A stretch of DNA of 32,337 nucleotides from an uncultured Burkholderiales bacterium (GCA_903865035.1 CAIPII010000189.1:1-32337), one strand, 5' to 3'. Shown: positions 17,554 through 26,328, counted from the stretch's first letter. Made by a program: numbers and translations. Notes: a model not told the origin generated them from the letters alone.

Positions 17554-18301
17554 AAGCCATGAACATGCCGCCGTTCACATGCAGCTCTTGTCCGGTGATG
17601 TAGGAGGCCTTGGGGTTGGCAAGGAAACTCACCGCATTCGCCACATCTTGAACCGAGCCCAAATGGCCCAATGGAATTTGCGCCAAAAGTCCTTGTGTTT
17701 GCGCCTCAGAGAGCTGTCCCGTCATGTCGGTTTGAATGAAGCCTGGCGCCACGCAATTGACGGTGATGGAGCGACTGCCCAACTCTCGCGCCAATGAACG
17801 CGTCATCCCTGCCACGCCCGCCTTGGCTGCAGCGTAATTGGATTGACCCGCATTGCCGCTTGCACCCACCACGCTCGTGATGTTGATGATGCGCCCATAG
17901 CGTTGCTTCATCATGGGGCGAATGGCCGCTTTGCTGAGCCTAAAGACTGCACTCAAATTGGTTGCAATCACTTGCTCCCAATCTTCGTCCTTCAATCGCA
18001 TGGCAAGCATGTCCTTGGTGATGCCTGCGTTGTTGACCAATACATGCAGGCCACCCAACTCTTGGGTGACTTGATCGATCACATCCTCGCAAGCCTTTTT
18101 ATCGCAAACATCCAAGACAACACCCTTGGATTTTCCAAAGCCACTCAAGTGCTTGTTGATTTGCTCAACACCACTTGCGCTCGTGGCAGTTCCCACAACC
18201 GTGTAGCCCTCTTGGGCCAAAGACAAGGCAATCGCAGCACCAATGCCTCTAGAGGCTCCAGACACAAAGGCGACTTGACCTTCAATTGAAATCGTACTCA
18301 T
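17552..18301 (-). CDS. fabG: 3-oxoacyl-[ACP] reductase
   Basis: This 249-residue short-chain dehydrogenase reduces 3-ketoacyl-ACP with NADPH, the first reduction of each elongation cycle. The cofactor-binding GASRGIG lies at residues 15-21 and NNAG at 90-93. The catalytic S143, Y156 and K160 are in the usual spacing (YAAAK). Length is typical. The ATG is 3 bp from the fabD stop, so the two are tightly linked in one operon. Its stop codon overlaps the terminator stem. Confidence 0.98.
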   Translation of the reverse strand: MSTISIEGQVAFVSGASRGIGAAIALSLAQEGYTVVGTATSASGVEQINKHLSGFGKSKGVVLDVCDKKACEDVIDQVTQELGGLHVLVNNAGITKDMLAMRLKDEDWEQVIATNLSAVFRLSKAAIRPMMKQRYGRIINITSVVGASGNAGQSNYAAAKAGVAGMTRSLARELGSRSITVNCVAPGFIQTDMTGQLSEAQTQGLLAQIPLGHLGSVQDVANAVSFLANPKASYITGQELHVNGGMFMA

Positions 18302-18304
18302 GGG

Positions 18305-19255
18305 TTACACCAATAAAGTTGTTTTAAGGGTTTCCAAATCGGCTGGGTCCTTCAAATTGAGCGCTTGCACATGAGCATCGATGCGCTTGACCATGCCACT
18401 CAAAGCTTGACCTGGACCACATTCCACAAAAACCGAGCAGCCAAAGGCCTTCATGGCTTGGATGCACTCCACCCACCTCACGGGCTTGAAAGCTTGTCGG
18501 AACAAAGCATCTTTGATCTCTTGAGCGGAGTTGGGCGTTTGCACGTCCACGTTATTAAAAACCGGAATTTGAGGTGTTTTGAATTCAGTGGACTCTAGTT
18601 TTTCAAGCAAGCGGTGTGCTGCTGGCGCCATGAGTGAGCTGTGAAAGGGTGCAGACACAGGCAAGGACAACGCACGCTTGGCACCCAAAGCCTTGACCTC
18701 TAGACTTGCCTTCTCCACTGCAGCCTTGTGGCCTGCGATCACCGTTTGCATGGGGTCGTTGAAATTCACCGCTTCCACCACTTGGCCCATCTCTTGGCTC
18801 ACGCGCTCACAGCACGCCTTGACCGCTTGAGCCTCCAAACCCAAAACGGCCGCCATGGCGCCTTCGCCAACGGGCACGGCATCTTGCATGGCCTGAGCCC
18901 TAAAGCGCACCAAAGGCAGGGCCTGTGAAAGCGTCAACACACCACTGGCCACCAAAGCCGCATATTCACCCAAAGAGTGGCCGGCCAAGGCTTGTGGAGA
19001 AACGCCGGTTTCCTTCATCCAAACCCTATAAAGCGCCACATCAGCGGCCAACATGACCGGTTGTGTGTTGGTGGTAAGGGCCAAAGTTTCTTTGGGCCCA
19101 TCTTGGATGAGAGCGCCCAAGTCGAACCCCAAAGCCTCGTTGGCTTCGCTCAGGGTTTGCACAACTTCGGGGTGCGTGGACCAGGCATCCAACATGCCCA
19201 CAGACTGAGAGCCTTGGCCTGGAAAAACAAATGCGATGGACTGATGATTCGACAA
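18305..19255 (-). CDS. fabD: Malonyl-CoA:ACP transacylase
   Basis: FabD moves malonyl from CoA to ACP to supply elongation units. The nucleophile serine is S94 in GHSLGEY, the oxyanion-side PGQGSQ is at residues 12-17, and the partner histidine is H205 in APFHSSLM. The track ORF begins at 19405 inside fabH, which is too long. I choose the TTG at 19255 because AGGAG sits seven bases upstream and the product, 316 residues beginning (M)SNHQSIAFVFPGQG, matches the family length of about 310. The ribosome site overlaps the fabH stop (TAGGAG), so translation is probably coupled. Confidence 0.95.
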   Translation of the reverse strand: MSNHQSIAFVFPGQGSQSVGMLDAWSTHPEVVQTLSEANEALGFDLGALIQDGPKETLALTTNTQPVMLAADVALYRVWMKETGVSPQALAGHSLGEYAALVASGVLTLSQALPLVRFRAQAMQDAVPVGEGAMAAVLGLEAQAVKACCERVSQEMGQVVEAVNFNDPMQTVIAGHKAAVEKASLEVKALGAKRALSLPVSAPFHSSLMAPAAHRLLEKLESTEFKTPQIPVFNNVDVQTPNSAQEIKDALFRQAFKPVRWVECIQAMKAFGCSVFVECGPGQALSGMVKRIDAHVQALNLKDPADLETLKTTLLV

Positions 19256-19262
19256 AACAATG

Positions 19263-19267
19263 CTCCT
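19263..19267 (-). promoter_or_regulatory. Ribosome binding site that fixes the fabD TTG start
   Basis: AGGAG on the minus strand, merged with the fabH stop codon TAG, lies seven bases before TTG at 19255. No ATG or GTG start fits the family N-terminus better. Confidence 0.7.
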
Positions 19268-20279
19268 AATATTTAACCAGGACCGAACCCCAAGTGAAAC
19301 CGCCACCGACGCCTTCAAGAAGGAGGTTTTGTCCAGGCTTGATGTGACCTTGCCTGACACCCCAATCCAGGGCCAAAGGAATCGAGGCCGCAGAGGTGTT
19401 GCCATGGTGCTGAAGTGTCAAAATCACTTTGTCCATGGAGAGTTTTAATTTCTTTGCTGTGGAGGAAATGATGCGCACATTGGCTTGGTGAGGAACCAGC
19501 CAATCGATCTCTGTGTCACTCATGTGCGCCTTCTCCAGCACCGCTTTGGCAGTGTCTTCGAGCAACCCGACGGCCAATTTGAACACCGCTTGGCCATCCA
19601 TCTTCAAGAGCGGGTCGCCCATGACCTCACCCCCGCTCACGTGTCCAGGGACACACAAAATGCCTACATTTTTACCATCAGCGTGGATATCGGTTGCGAG
19701 AATACCGGGCTCTTGACTGGCCTCGAGCACCACCGCTCCTGCACCGTCCCCAAAGAGCACGCAAGTTGTTCGATCGTTGAAGTCCAAGATCCTTGAAAAA
19801 ACCTCAGCCCCCACCACCAACACTTTGCTGGCGGAGCCCGCGCGAATCATGGCATCGGCCACACTCAATGCGTAGATGAAACCCGTGCACACCGCTTGCA
19901 CATCAAAGGCGGGAAAGCCTTTGGGGCTTGTGTCACCGTGCTCTGCTGCATCCCACTCTGAGAGCTTTTGCTGCAAGATGCAAGCCGTGGAGGGAAACAC
20001 CATATCAGGGGTTGATGTGGCAACGATGATGAGATCAATGTCTTTTGCGCGCAACTTTGCAGCTTGCAAAGCATGAATACAAGCGTTGAGCGCCAAATCA
20101 CTGGATTTGACACTTGAGTCTTGAACAAAATGTCGCGCCTCAATGCCCGTTCTCTCGATGATCCACTCGCTAGAGGTCTCAATGGAGCTGCGCGCCAAGC
20201 GTTCCACCAAATCTTGATTGGTCACGCGCTGAGGAGGTAGGAAGCTACCGGTGCCTGTAATTTTTGAAAATCTTTGCAT
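19266..20279 (-). CDS. fabH: 3-oxoacyl-[ACP] synthase III
   Basis: FabH starts fatty acid synthesis by condensing acetyl-CoA with malonyl-ACP. This 337-residue copy has the Cys-His-Asn triad: C131 in QAVCTGF, the His in WLVPHQAN and the Asn in HHGNTSAAS. It is longer than E. coli FabH (317). Part of the excess is an acidic insertion of roughly a dozen residues ([15 protein letters not shown]) just before the catalytic-cysteine strand. The track begins at a TTG (20291). The ATG at 20279, a few bases past the plsX stop, gives the more usual N-terminus. Neither start has a strong ribosome site, which suggests coupling to plsX. Confidence 0.97.
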   Translation of the reverse strand: MQRFSKITGTGSFLPPQRVTNQDLVERLARSSIETSSEWIIERTGIEARHFVQDSSVKSSDLALNACIHALQAAKLRAKDIDLIIVATSTPDMVFPSTACILQQKLSEWDAAEHGDTSPKGFPAFDVQAVCTGFIYALSVADAMIRAGSASKVLVVGAEVFSRILDFNDRTTCVLFGDGAGAVVLEASQEPGILATDIHADGKNVGILCVPGHVSGGEVMGDPLLKMDGQAVFKLAVGLLEDTAKAVLEKAHMSDTEIDWLVPHQANVRIISSTAKKLKLSMDKVILTLQHHGNTSAASIPLALDWGVRQGHIKPGQNLLLEGVGGGFTWGSVLVKY

Positions 20280-20287
20280 TAAAACAA

Positions 20288-21322
20288 TCAAAGCAACGCG
20301 TCGGATTTGACCTCTTCGAGCAAGAGATTTTGCGCATGCGCAATTCGCGTTCGAACTTTTTCTAAGAGTTGATTCTGAGCAGCATCATACGCTCTGTTCA
20401 GAGCGGTCTCAAAGGCCAAGGCATCCGCTGCTCCATGGCTTTTGAAAACCAAGCCTTGAAGGCCCAACAACGCTGCCCCATTGTGTCTGCGATGATCCAC
20501 ACGGCGCTTAAAGCGCGAGAGCACCGGATAACTCACCAAGGCTGCAAACCGCGTGAAGATGCTTTGCGCAAAACCTTCTCTGAGCAAACTGCCCACCATC
20601 CAAGCCAAACCTTCGCTGGCCTTCAAGGCCACGTTGCCCACAAAGCCATCACACACCACAATGTCGGTGGTGCCTTTGAAGATGTCATTGCCCTCGACGT
20701 TGCCATAGAAGTTCAAATCTCCAGCCAAACTGGCTGCGCGCAGCAACTCAGAAGTCTTTTTGATGACCTCATTGCCTTTGATGACCTCTTCGCCAACGTT
20801 CAAAAGACCCACAGTGGGCTGGGCCTTGTTTTGAAGCACGGACACCAAGGCCGAGCCCATCACCGCAAATTGAAGCAAGTGAGCAGGGGTGCAATCCACA
20901 TTGGCCCCAAGATCAAGCATGGTGGTAGCACCTCCAGTGACATTGGGCATTTGACCCGCAATCGCAGGGCGATCAATGCCTTCTAAGGTTTTGAGGACGT
21001 AGCGTGCAATGGCCATCAAAGCGCCAGTGTTTCCAGCAGAAACCGCAACATGTGCTTTGCCATTTTTAACTTGCTCAATGCACACGCGCATCGAGGAATC
21101 TTTTTTGCGCCTGAGTGCTGTCTCAACGGAGTCATCCATCTCGACCATTTCGGAGCATTCGATCAAAGTGGCCCGGTCATGGTGCCAAGTTTTGAGCACA
21201 CCGGGCAAACCCACCAAGAGCAATTGGGCATCTGGGTGGTGATGGAGGAATTTTTGGCAGGCCTCTAATCGGACTTTGGGCCCATGGTCTCCCCCCATCA
21301 AATCGACGCACACTGTGGTCAT
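20288..21322 (-). CDS. plsX: Phosphate acyltransferase PlsX
   Basis: PlsX converts acyl-ACP to acyl-phosphate, the donor used by PlsY to start phospholipid synthesis, and so links the fab genes to membrane lipid production. The 344-residue sequence starts with the family hallmark [10 protein letters not shown]. It also contains [11 protein letters not shown], the LDLGANVDC segment and [12 protein letters not shown], all conserved in PlsX. It acts as a peripheral membrane homodimer. It follows rpmF after a 125-bp gap that contains an inverted repeat but no clear terminator. Confidence 0.97.
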   Translation of the reverse strand: MTTVCVDLMGGDHGPKVRLEACQKFLHHHPDAQLLLVGLPGVLKTWHHDRATLIECSEMVEMDDSVETALRRKKDSSMRVCIEQVKNGKAHVAVSAGNTGALMAIARYVLKTLEGIDRPAIAGQMPNVTGGATTMLDLGANVDCTPAHLLQFAVMGSALVSVLQNKAQPTVGLLNVGEEVIKGNEVIKKTSELLRAASLAGDLNFYGNVEGNDIFKGTTDIVVCDGFVGNVALKASEGLAWMVGSLLREGFAQSIFTRFAALVSYPVLSRFKRRVDHRRHNGAALLGLQGLVFKSHGAADALAFETALNRAYDAAQNQLLEKVRTRIAHAQNLLLEEVKSDALL

Positions 21323-21390
21323 AAGGGCCTGGCGTAATGTTGGGTGGGATTTGGGCTAAACGAGGTCGTCAAGCTCATCATGAAAGCACA

Positions 21391-21428
21391 AGGCCCTGTT
21401 TGCTCAGAACATTCCAAGCATAGGGCCT
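21391..21428. repeat. Inverted repeat between rpmF and plsX
   Basis: AGGCCCT pairs perfectly with AGGGCCT across a 24-base loop. No T-run follows on the minus strand. It may be a processing or stabilising hairpin that separates the ribosomal protein message from plsX. Confidence 0.4.
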
Positions 21429-21447
21429 CAAGCATCAATTCAAAGAA

Positions 21448-21630
21448 TTAAGCTTCTGATTTGGTTTTGATCACTTTGCGACCACGGTAAAAGCCTGTGG
21501 GGCTCACGTGATGTCTCAAGTGTGTTTCACCCGTGGTGGGCTCAACAGCAATGCCAGGCACATTCAATGCGTTGTGTGAACGGTGCATGCCGCGCTTGGA
21601 GGGAGATTTTTTATTTTGCTGGACGGCCAT
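21448..21630 (-). CDS. rpmF: 50S ribosomal protein L32
   Basis: This 60-residue basic ribosomal protein starts [20 protein letters not shown], a textbook L32 N-terminus, and carries the conserved [20 protein letters not shown] segment. The yceD-rpmF-plsX order is highly conserved in proteobacteria. The zinc-binding cysteines of some L32 proteins are absent (cysteine-free form), as is usual in this group. AGGAG lies a few bases before the ATG. Confidence 0.98.
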   Translation of the reverse strand: MAVQQNKKSPSKRGMHRSHNALNVPGIAVEPTTGETHLRHHVSPTGFYRGRKVIKTKSEA

Positions 21631-21708
21631 GTCAGGCTCCTAGACTAGAAAAGGGTTAAACGGTTGAACGCGAAATGCTTGGAAGCACTCTAGCGTACTG
21701 AACCAATG

Positions 21709-21714
21709 ATTATA
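21709..21714 (-). promoter_or_regulatory. Candidate -10 element for rpmF
   Basis: A perfect TATAAT on the minus strand lies in the 94-bp gap between yceD and rpmF. The -35 position, which would overlap the end of yceD, has no good match, so this is a weak call. A promoter here would let L32 be expressed independently of yceD. Confidence 0.35.
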
Positions 21715-21724
21715 GCTCAAAGCG

Positions 21725-22354
21725 CTAAACTTGGCCTCTTTTTGTTTTGAGCTGAGCCAAAACCGCGAAAGGATTGGGTTTTTCTGAGCTCGCATCCGAT
21801 TCAATGGACGACCCAGAGTGTTGCGCCAATGAAACAGGGCAGGTTTCATGCATGGCCACCAAGGGCATGGCCATGATGAGTTCATCCTCAATCAACTCCA
21901 TGGCATCAAAGGCTTGGCTCAAAACCAGCACATCGTCTTCGAGCTCATCGTCCAACGCCAAGGCCGCCGCCTCATCCAATGCGAACCTGAATTGGCGCTG
22001 AGCATCCAAGTTGCAAACCACCGCAGACAAGCAGCGCTGGCAGGTGAGCTCAATGCTCGTTTGCGCTTGCAATGTGAGCCCCAGTTTGGCCACCAAGGTT
22101 TGAGGCACTGCCAATCGAGTCGCGCGTGGCTCTGAGACCAATTTGGTCACCTCCAAGGCTTGCATGTCGGGCTCTCCCAACAAAGACCACTTCACCCGAG
22201 GCGAATGCGCCATGGCTTGCGCGCTTTGGGTTTGCTCCAAAGACAAACGCGGCAAGTCATGCAACTCAAACTCGCCCTCCAGTTGGATGGCGTCTTGTGC
22301 AAACTGAATCAAATTCAATCGTCGGGGAGGAAATTCAGTACTCAAAAGATTCAA
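21725..22354 (-). CDS. yceD: YceD/DUF177 family protein (large ribosomal RNA accumulation protein)
   Basis: This is a 209-residue DUF177 protein. Members are tied to 23S rRNA accumulation and sit next to rpmF in most bacteria, as here. The conserved CQRCL motif lies near residues 105-109 and a later TCPVSL element near 171. The strongly acidic middle (ALDDELEDDVLVL) is also typical. The start is uncertain: both 22354 and 22345 are TTG codons, no ATG fits, and no clear ribosome site is seen. It runs divergently from maf, as in E. coli, where yceF and yceD flank the same promoter region. Confidence 0.9.
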   Translation of the reverse strand: MNLLSTEFPPRRLNLIQFAQDAIQLEGEFELHDLPRLSLEQTQSAQAMAHSPRVKWSLLGEPDMQALEVTKLVSEPRATRLAVPQTLVAKLGLTLQAQTSIELTCQRCLSAVVCNLDAQRQFRFALDEAAALALDDELEDDVLVLSQAFDAMELIEDELIMAMPLVAMHETCPVSLAQHSGSSIESDASSEKPNPFAVLAQLKTKRGQV

Positions 22355-22590
22355 TCGATGAAGCCAGGGGCGTGGGTTGAAAGGGAGCCTCTACGAAGCC
22401 CTTTGCACTTGAGGGCGCTTAGGTTCAAAGACCAAGCACAAACTCAAAAGGTTCGACACGCTATCATAGGCCCTTGCAACCAAGCCCTCTGTCGTGCCTT
22501 GTCAATTCAACGCTGTAGTCTAGCACTGCACCCTTGGTGAGACATGACATTGAGCTCTTGTGCACCCACGCCTTCTCTCACGCCCAGTCC
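22355..22590. promoter_or_regulatory. Divergent promoter region between yceD and maf
   Basis: This 236-bp gap must hold the promoters of both divergent units. I see scattered partial matches (for instance TATGAT on the minus strand near 22465) but no -35/-10 pair good enough to name. The track ORFs crossing it are shadows. Confidence 0.4.
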
Positions 22591-23208
22591 ATGACAAACC
22601 CCTCCATTGCCCCCAACCCCCAGCGCACTTTGATTCTCGCCTCCACCTCTCGCTACAGGCGTGAGTTGATGGAGCGTTTGCAGTGGCCCTTCGAGGTCCA
22701 ATCCCCTCACGTTGACGAAACCCCAAAGCCCAATGAAACGCCGCTGGATTTGGCCCTTCGACTGGCTCAAGCCAAGGCACTCGCTGTGAGCCGCATGCAC
22801 CCAAGCGCCTTGGTGATCGGCTCAGACCAAGTGGCGGACCTCTTGGGTGAGCCTTTGGGCAAACCTTTAAGCCACGAAGTGGCCACTCGAGAGTTAGAGC
22901 GCATGAGCGGGCAACAAGTGCTCTTTCACACAGCGGTTTGTGTGAGTTGCTTGGAATCAGGGTTTTTAGAGGTGCAAAGCAGCTTGGTTCAAGTGCAGTT
23001 TCGCCAGTTGAATCCTGCAGAGATCGAGTCCTATTTGCTCAAAGACCAGCCCTACGACTGTGCGGGCTCCTCTAAGAGCGAATCGCTTGGGATCGCTTTG
23101 GTCGATGCCATCCAAAGCGATGACCCAACGGCGCTCATTGGATTGCCTTTGATCAAAACGCTGGCTCTTTTGAGAAAGGCAGGCCTGAACGTTTTGGATC
23201 GCACTTGA
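22591..23208 (+). CDS. maf: Maf-family nucleotide pyrophosphatase (YceF-like)
   Basis: This is a 205-residue Maf/HAM1-fold pyrophosphatase that hydrolyses modified or non-canonical nucleoside triphosphates. E. coli YceF prefers m7GTP. ILASTSRYRRELMERL at the N-terminus and VIGSDQV, with the catalytic aspartate D79, are diagnostic. The C-terminal SSKSESLGIAL and DDPTALIGLPL stretches match the YceF subgroup rather than the dTTP/UTP type. The track start (22534) adds 19 unlikely residues. The ATG at 22591 gives MTNPSIAPNPQRTLILAS. Location beside yceD-rpmF also fits YceF. Confidence 0.93.
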   Translation: MTNPSIAPNPQRTLILASTSRYRRELMERLQWPFEVQSPHVDETPKPNETPLDLALRLAQAKALAVSRMHPSALVIGSDQVADLLGEPLGKPLSHEVATRELERMSGQQVLFHTAVCVSCLESGFLEVQSSLVQVQFRQLNPAEIESYLLKDQPYDCAGSSKSESLGIALVDAIQSDDPTALIGLPLIKTLALLRKAGLNVLDRT

Positions 23209-23226
23209 ATGTGCGTCTTGATAGCG

Positions 23227-23265
23227 CCATTGCGCCACACCCCTTCAATGGGAATTTATTTTTTT
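23227..23265 (+). terminator. Weak terminator-like hairpin between maf and the methylase gene
   Basis: CCATTG pairs with CAATGG across a 13-base loop. A T-rich tract (TTTATTTTTTT) follows after four bases. The methylase ATG comes about 24 bases later. The stem is short, so termination would be partial at best. Confidence 0.35.
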
Positions 23266-23288
23266 AAACGACTGCAGGACAAGAACAC

Positions 23289-24047
23289 ATGAACAAAGGG
23301 ACTTTGTATTTGGTGCCCACACCCTTGGATTTTGGCACCACCTCAGAGGTGGCGCTGAGCGCATGGCTACCCGATGAGACCATTCTTCAAGCCTCACAGA
23401 TCACCCATTGGATTTGCGAGAACGCCAAATCCACACGGGCTTTTTTAAAGCGAGTGGGACAAGTGCATCCTTTGATCAAGCCCATTCAAGAGCACATCAT
23501 GGTTGAACTCTCTCACGGCGTGCACAAAAAGGGCGACCACCAAGGCCACAACGAAAGCCGTGAACTCCTCTTGGCAGCACTCCAAGGTCACCCCATGGGG
23601 CTTGTGAGCGAAGCGGGCATGCCAGCCATTGCCGACCCAGGGTCCTCGGTGGTGAGGGCCGCACATCATTTGGGCCTTAAAGTGAGCCCGTTGGTGGGCC
23701 CCATCTCCCTCATGCTGGCCTTGGCTGGCAGCGGCATGAACGGACAAAACTTCAGTTTTGTGGGCTATTTGCCCCAAGCCCAAGAAGCAAAAATTGAACG
23801 CATCAAATATTTGGACCAGTGGATCAAGAAATCTGGACAAACCCAAATCTTCATCGAAACGCCCTATCGCAATGCAAACTTGATGATGTCACTCATGAGT
23901 GTGCTTCACCCACAAACACGCTTGTGTGTCGCAAGCGGCTTGGGGCTGCCCTCACAGTGGATCGAGAGCCACTTGGTTCAAACTTGGAAGGACAAAGGCC
24001 TTCAAGCACCGAGCAACGAGCCCTGTATCTTTTTGCTTGGGAACTGA
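23289..24047 (+). CDS. SAM-dependent methyltransferase, tetrapyrrole methylase (RsmI-like) family
   Basis: This is a 252-residue member of the tetrapyrrole methylase superfamily, related to the 16S rRNA 2'-O-methyltransferase RsmI but divergent. LYLVPTPLDFGTT at the N-terminus is the equivalent of the RsmI VATPIGN start. The SEAGMPAIADPGSSVVRAAH segment and the LVGPISLMLALAGSG motif form the SAM site. Length is shorter than RsmI (about 286), lacking its C-terminal domain. Such a shorter paralogue follows maf in many betaproteobacteria. Its substrate is unknown to me. AGGA precedes the ATG. Confidence 0.88.
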   Translation: MNKGTLYLVPTPLDFGTTSEVALSAWLPDETILQASQITHWICENAKSTRAFLKRVGQVHPLIKPIQEHIMVELSHGVHKKGDHQGHNESRELLLAALQGHPMGLVSEAGMPAIADPGSSVVRAAHHLGLKVSPLVGPISLMLALAGSGMNGQNFSFVGYLPQAQEAKIERIKYLDQWIKKSGQTQIFIETPYRNANLMMSLMSVLHPQTRLCVASGLGLPSQWIESHLVQTWKDKGLQAPSNEPCIFLLGN

Positions 24048-24063
24048 GAACCATCCGCACAAA

Positions 24064-24100
24064 AAAAAGGGACCCAGTTCATTCACTGAGGCCCCTTTTT
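24064..24100. terminator. Bidirectional intrinsic terminator
   Basis: AAAAAAGGGACCCAGT pairs with ACTGAGGCCCCTTTTT (two imperfect positions) around a TCATTC loop. It has A-runs on one side and T-runs on the other, between the convergent methylase and sppA genes. It can end transcription in both directions. Confidence 0.85.
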
Positions 24101-24118
24101 AGTTTGAGCTCAAAAGAC

Positions 24119-25147
24119 TCAAGACAAGTGCATGCCTTTGGTGAGACTTTGAACCACTGCGCCACCCAAAGCTGCTCCAAATCGCTTGGCAATGCGCTCT
24201 GCGACATTGTCTTTGCGGGTGTAGTCCACCACGTCTTCGGCTTTGACCACTTCACGGGCCACGTAATCTAGGCTACCCAAGTGATCGGCCAATCCCAATT
24301 TGATGGCCTCCTCTCCGGTCCAAAACAAGCCCGAAAACATCTCTGGGGTTTCCTTGAGCCTTTTGCCACGTCCCTCTCGCACCACTTGGATGAACTGCTG
24401 ATGAATTTGCTCGAGCATGGTGAGCGCAAATTCTTTTTGTGTTTTGGACATTGGACTAAAGGGATCCAAGAATCCTTTGTTCTCGCCCGCGGTCAAGAGC
24501 CGTCTCTCCACACCGACCTTGTCCATGATGGAGGTGAATCCAAAACCATCCATCAACACACCAATGCTGCCCACGATGCTTGCTTTGTCAACGTAGATTT
24601 GATCGGCTGAGACGGCGATGTAGTAGGCTGCCGAAGCGCTCATCTCTTCCACCACCGCGTAGACAGGCTTTTTGTGCAAAGCCTTTAAACGACGGACCTC
24701 ATCGTTGATGAGACCGGCTTGAACGGGAGAGCCTCCCGGGGAATTGATGAGGAGCACCACCGCTTTGGCGCTGTCCTCTTCAAACGCGGCTCGCAATGCC
24801 TCCATGACCGAGTCCGCACTGGCCTCGGTATCTGCAGAGATCTCACCCCTGATCTCAACCACCGCAGTGTGGGGCTGATTGCTTGGAGAGGACACGCCTT
24901 CTTTGTAAAAACTCACCACCAAGGTGGCCACGATCAAAAAGAGCCAAGCAAAGCGAAAGAAATTCTTCCACCAGCGCTCCTTTTGTTGTTCATTGAGGGT
25001 GGCAAAGGCGAGCTTTTCCAAGGTCTCTCGCTCCCAGCCTGAACCCACATTGGGGGCGACAGGTGCATTGGACGCGTCAACACTTGTGGCAGCAGCACCG
25101 GGGTGTTCAGCATCTGTGGGCTCGTGGGATGAGGGCTGATCGTTCAT
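24119..25147 (-). CDS. sppA: Signal peptide peptidase SppA-type, S49 family
   Basis: This 342-residue membrane-anchored protease degrades cleaved signal peptides, the by-products of LepB. A disordered N-terminus (1-35) precedes one transmembrane helix at about residues 65-80. The ClpP-like S49 domain follows with NSPGGSP near 135-141. The Ser/Lys dyad is probably S172 in the MSASAAYYIA motif and K224 in GENKGFLDPF. This is the short single-domain form (as in SppA36), not the double-length E. coli form. It is last in a minus-strand unit after rluC, gph and the Rieske gene. Confidence 0.95.
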   Translation of the reverse strand: MNDQPSSHEPTDAEHPGAAATSVDASNAPVAPNVGSGWERETLEKLAFATLNEQQKERWWKNFFRFAWLFLIVATLVVSFYKEGVSSPSNQPHTAVVEIRGEISADTEASADSVMEALRAAFEEDSAKAVVLLINSPGGSPVQAGLINDEVRRLKALHKKPVYAVVEEMSASAAYYIAVSADQIYVDKASIVGSIGVLMDGFGFTSIMDKVGVERRLLTAGENKGFLDPFSPMSKTQKEFALTMLEQIHQQFIQVVREGRGKRLKETPEMFSGLFWTGEEAIKLGLADHLGSLDYVAREVVKAEDVVDYTRKDNVAERIAKRFGAALGGAVVQSLTKGMHLS

Positions 25148-25195
25148 GGGCTAGGGGCTCTCATGTAAAAAATAACAACAAATATGGGGATGGCT

Positions 25196-25606
25196 TCAAT
25201 TGAGCTCATCAGGTTTTTTAAGATTGTACTGAGTAAGCCAATAAACGGCCTCATCTTTTTCAATCACTTCAATTTTAATGAGCCCACCCCTACAAGGCCC
25301 GCCCACACACTCTCCGCTTTCGGGGGAATAGGTCGCGCCATGGGTGGCACACAAGAGCCACTGCCCCTCGGCATCAAAGAAATGATTTTCTCTGTAGTCC
25401 ATCTCCATGGCAATGTGCGAGCAGCGATTGAGGTAGGCTTGAACCTCACCCTTGAAGCGAACGGCAAACGCTCGGCAAGTTTGTCCTGCATAAACCACAT
25501 CAAATCCTTGCGCCAAACCGCCGTTTTGAAGGGCCTCAGAGGGACAAAGGTAAACGCCTCCCTCGGGCTCAAGGGGCTCATCGCCTGGATAAATCAACTT
25601 GTCCAT
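25196..25606 (-). CDS. Rieske [2Fe-2S] domain protein
   Basis: This is a 136-residue soluble protein consisting of a single Rieske fold. The cluster ligands are intact: C62 and H64 (CSH), and C86 and H89 (CATH). The second box lacks the disulfide cysteines of the bc1-type Rieske, so it resembles the ferredoxin-like Rieske of oxygenase systems. C100 and C105 lie after the second box. Partner and substrate are unknown. In betaproteobacteria such a gene commonly lies between gph-like and sppA genes, as here, which argues for a housekeeping redox role rather than catabolism. Confidence 0.9.
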   Translation of the reverse strand: MDKLIYPGDEPLEPEGGVYLCPSEALQNGGLAQGFDVVYAGQTCRAFAVRFKGEVQAYLNRCSHIAMEMDYRENHFFDAEGQWLLCATHGATYSPESGECVGGPCRGGLIKIEVIEKDEAVYWLTQYNLKKPDELN

Positions 25607-25629
25607 TTGACCTCTTGCCTCTTCATGCC

Positions 25630-26307
25630 CTAGGCGTGCTGCTTGAACCAGGAGGTCAACTCAGCGGTGCTGTGCGCCAAAAACAAGGGCTCATGATCTT
25701 TGAACTCATGCACCCCATGCGCCCCAAAGCTCACCGCAACGCTGGCGCAACCCGCTCGTTTGGCCATCTCCAAATCGTGGCTGGTGTCACCCACCATCAA
25801 AGTTTTATCTGCACTGACACCCAAAGATTGCATGAGCTCGTGCAGCATTCTGGGGTCGGGCTTGCCAGCCGTTTCATCCGAGGTCCTCGAATCATCAAAA
25901 AGGCCTTTGAGCGTGGTGTCCTCCAGCACTGCATTGAGCCCGGAGCGGCTCTTGCCCGTTGCAATGGCGATGAGGTATTGATTCTCTTTTAACCACTCCA
26001 GCATTGGTAGTGTGCCCTCAAACAACGACAGCCGAGCCTTTCTCTCTTGGTAATGCAGCCGGTAGCGCTCGGCCAGTGCATCGTACTTGTGCTCGGGCAC
26101 ATCGGGTGCGGCGTGGGCCAAAGCCCTCAAGAGCGGCATGCCAATGACGTAGGAAGCATCCGCTTTGCTTGGGGTTTTGCCTCCCACATCGCTCACCGCG
26201 CGCTGGATGCACTCGGTGATGAGCGCAGTGGAGTCAAACAAAGTGCCGTCCCAGTCAAAGGCGATCAAATCAAAACGCCGCCGCGCTCCAGTGAGGCTTG
26301 AAGACAT
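25630..26307 (-). CDS. gph: HAD-family hydrolase, phosphoglycolate phosphatase-like
   Basis: This 225-residue haloacid dehalogenase-superfamily phosphatase has all four motifs: FDWDGTLFDS (nucleophile D18, acid D20), ATGKS, AGKPDP and VGDTSHDLEMA. The helical cap between motifs I and II fits subfamily IA, the phosphoglycolate phosphatase / beta-phosphoglucomutase group. The exact substrate cannot be read from sequence. The track starts at 26346, but the ATG at 26307 gives MSSSLTGARRRFDLIAFDWDG, the expected short lead-in. It sits between rluC and the Rieske gene on the same strand. Confidence 0.9.
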   Translation of the reverse strand: MSSSLTGARRRFDLIAFDWDGTLFDSTALITECIQRAVSDVGGKTPSKADASYVIGMPLLRALAHAAPDVPEHKYDALAERYRLHYQERKARLSLFEGTLPMLEWLKENQYLIAIATGKSRSGLNAVLEDTTLKGLFDDSRTSDETAGKPDPRMLHELMQSLGVSADKTLMVGDTSHDLEMAKRAGCASVAVSFGAHGVHEFKDHEPLFLAHSTAELTSWFKQHA

Positions 26308-26328
26308 AGAATTTTTCTTTGAAGTTTG

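Noticed and set aside
25147-25165. Six-codon mini-ORF whose stop overlaps the sppA start
   Set aside because: ATG to TGA overlap with sppA is real in the sequence, but there is no ribosome site for it and such short frames are common by chance.
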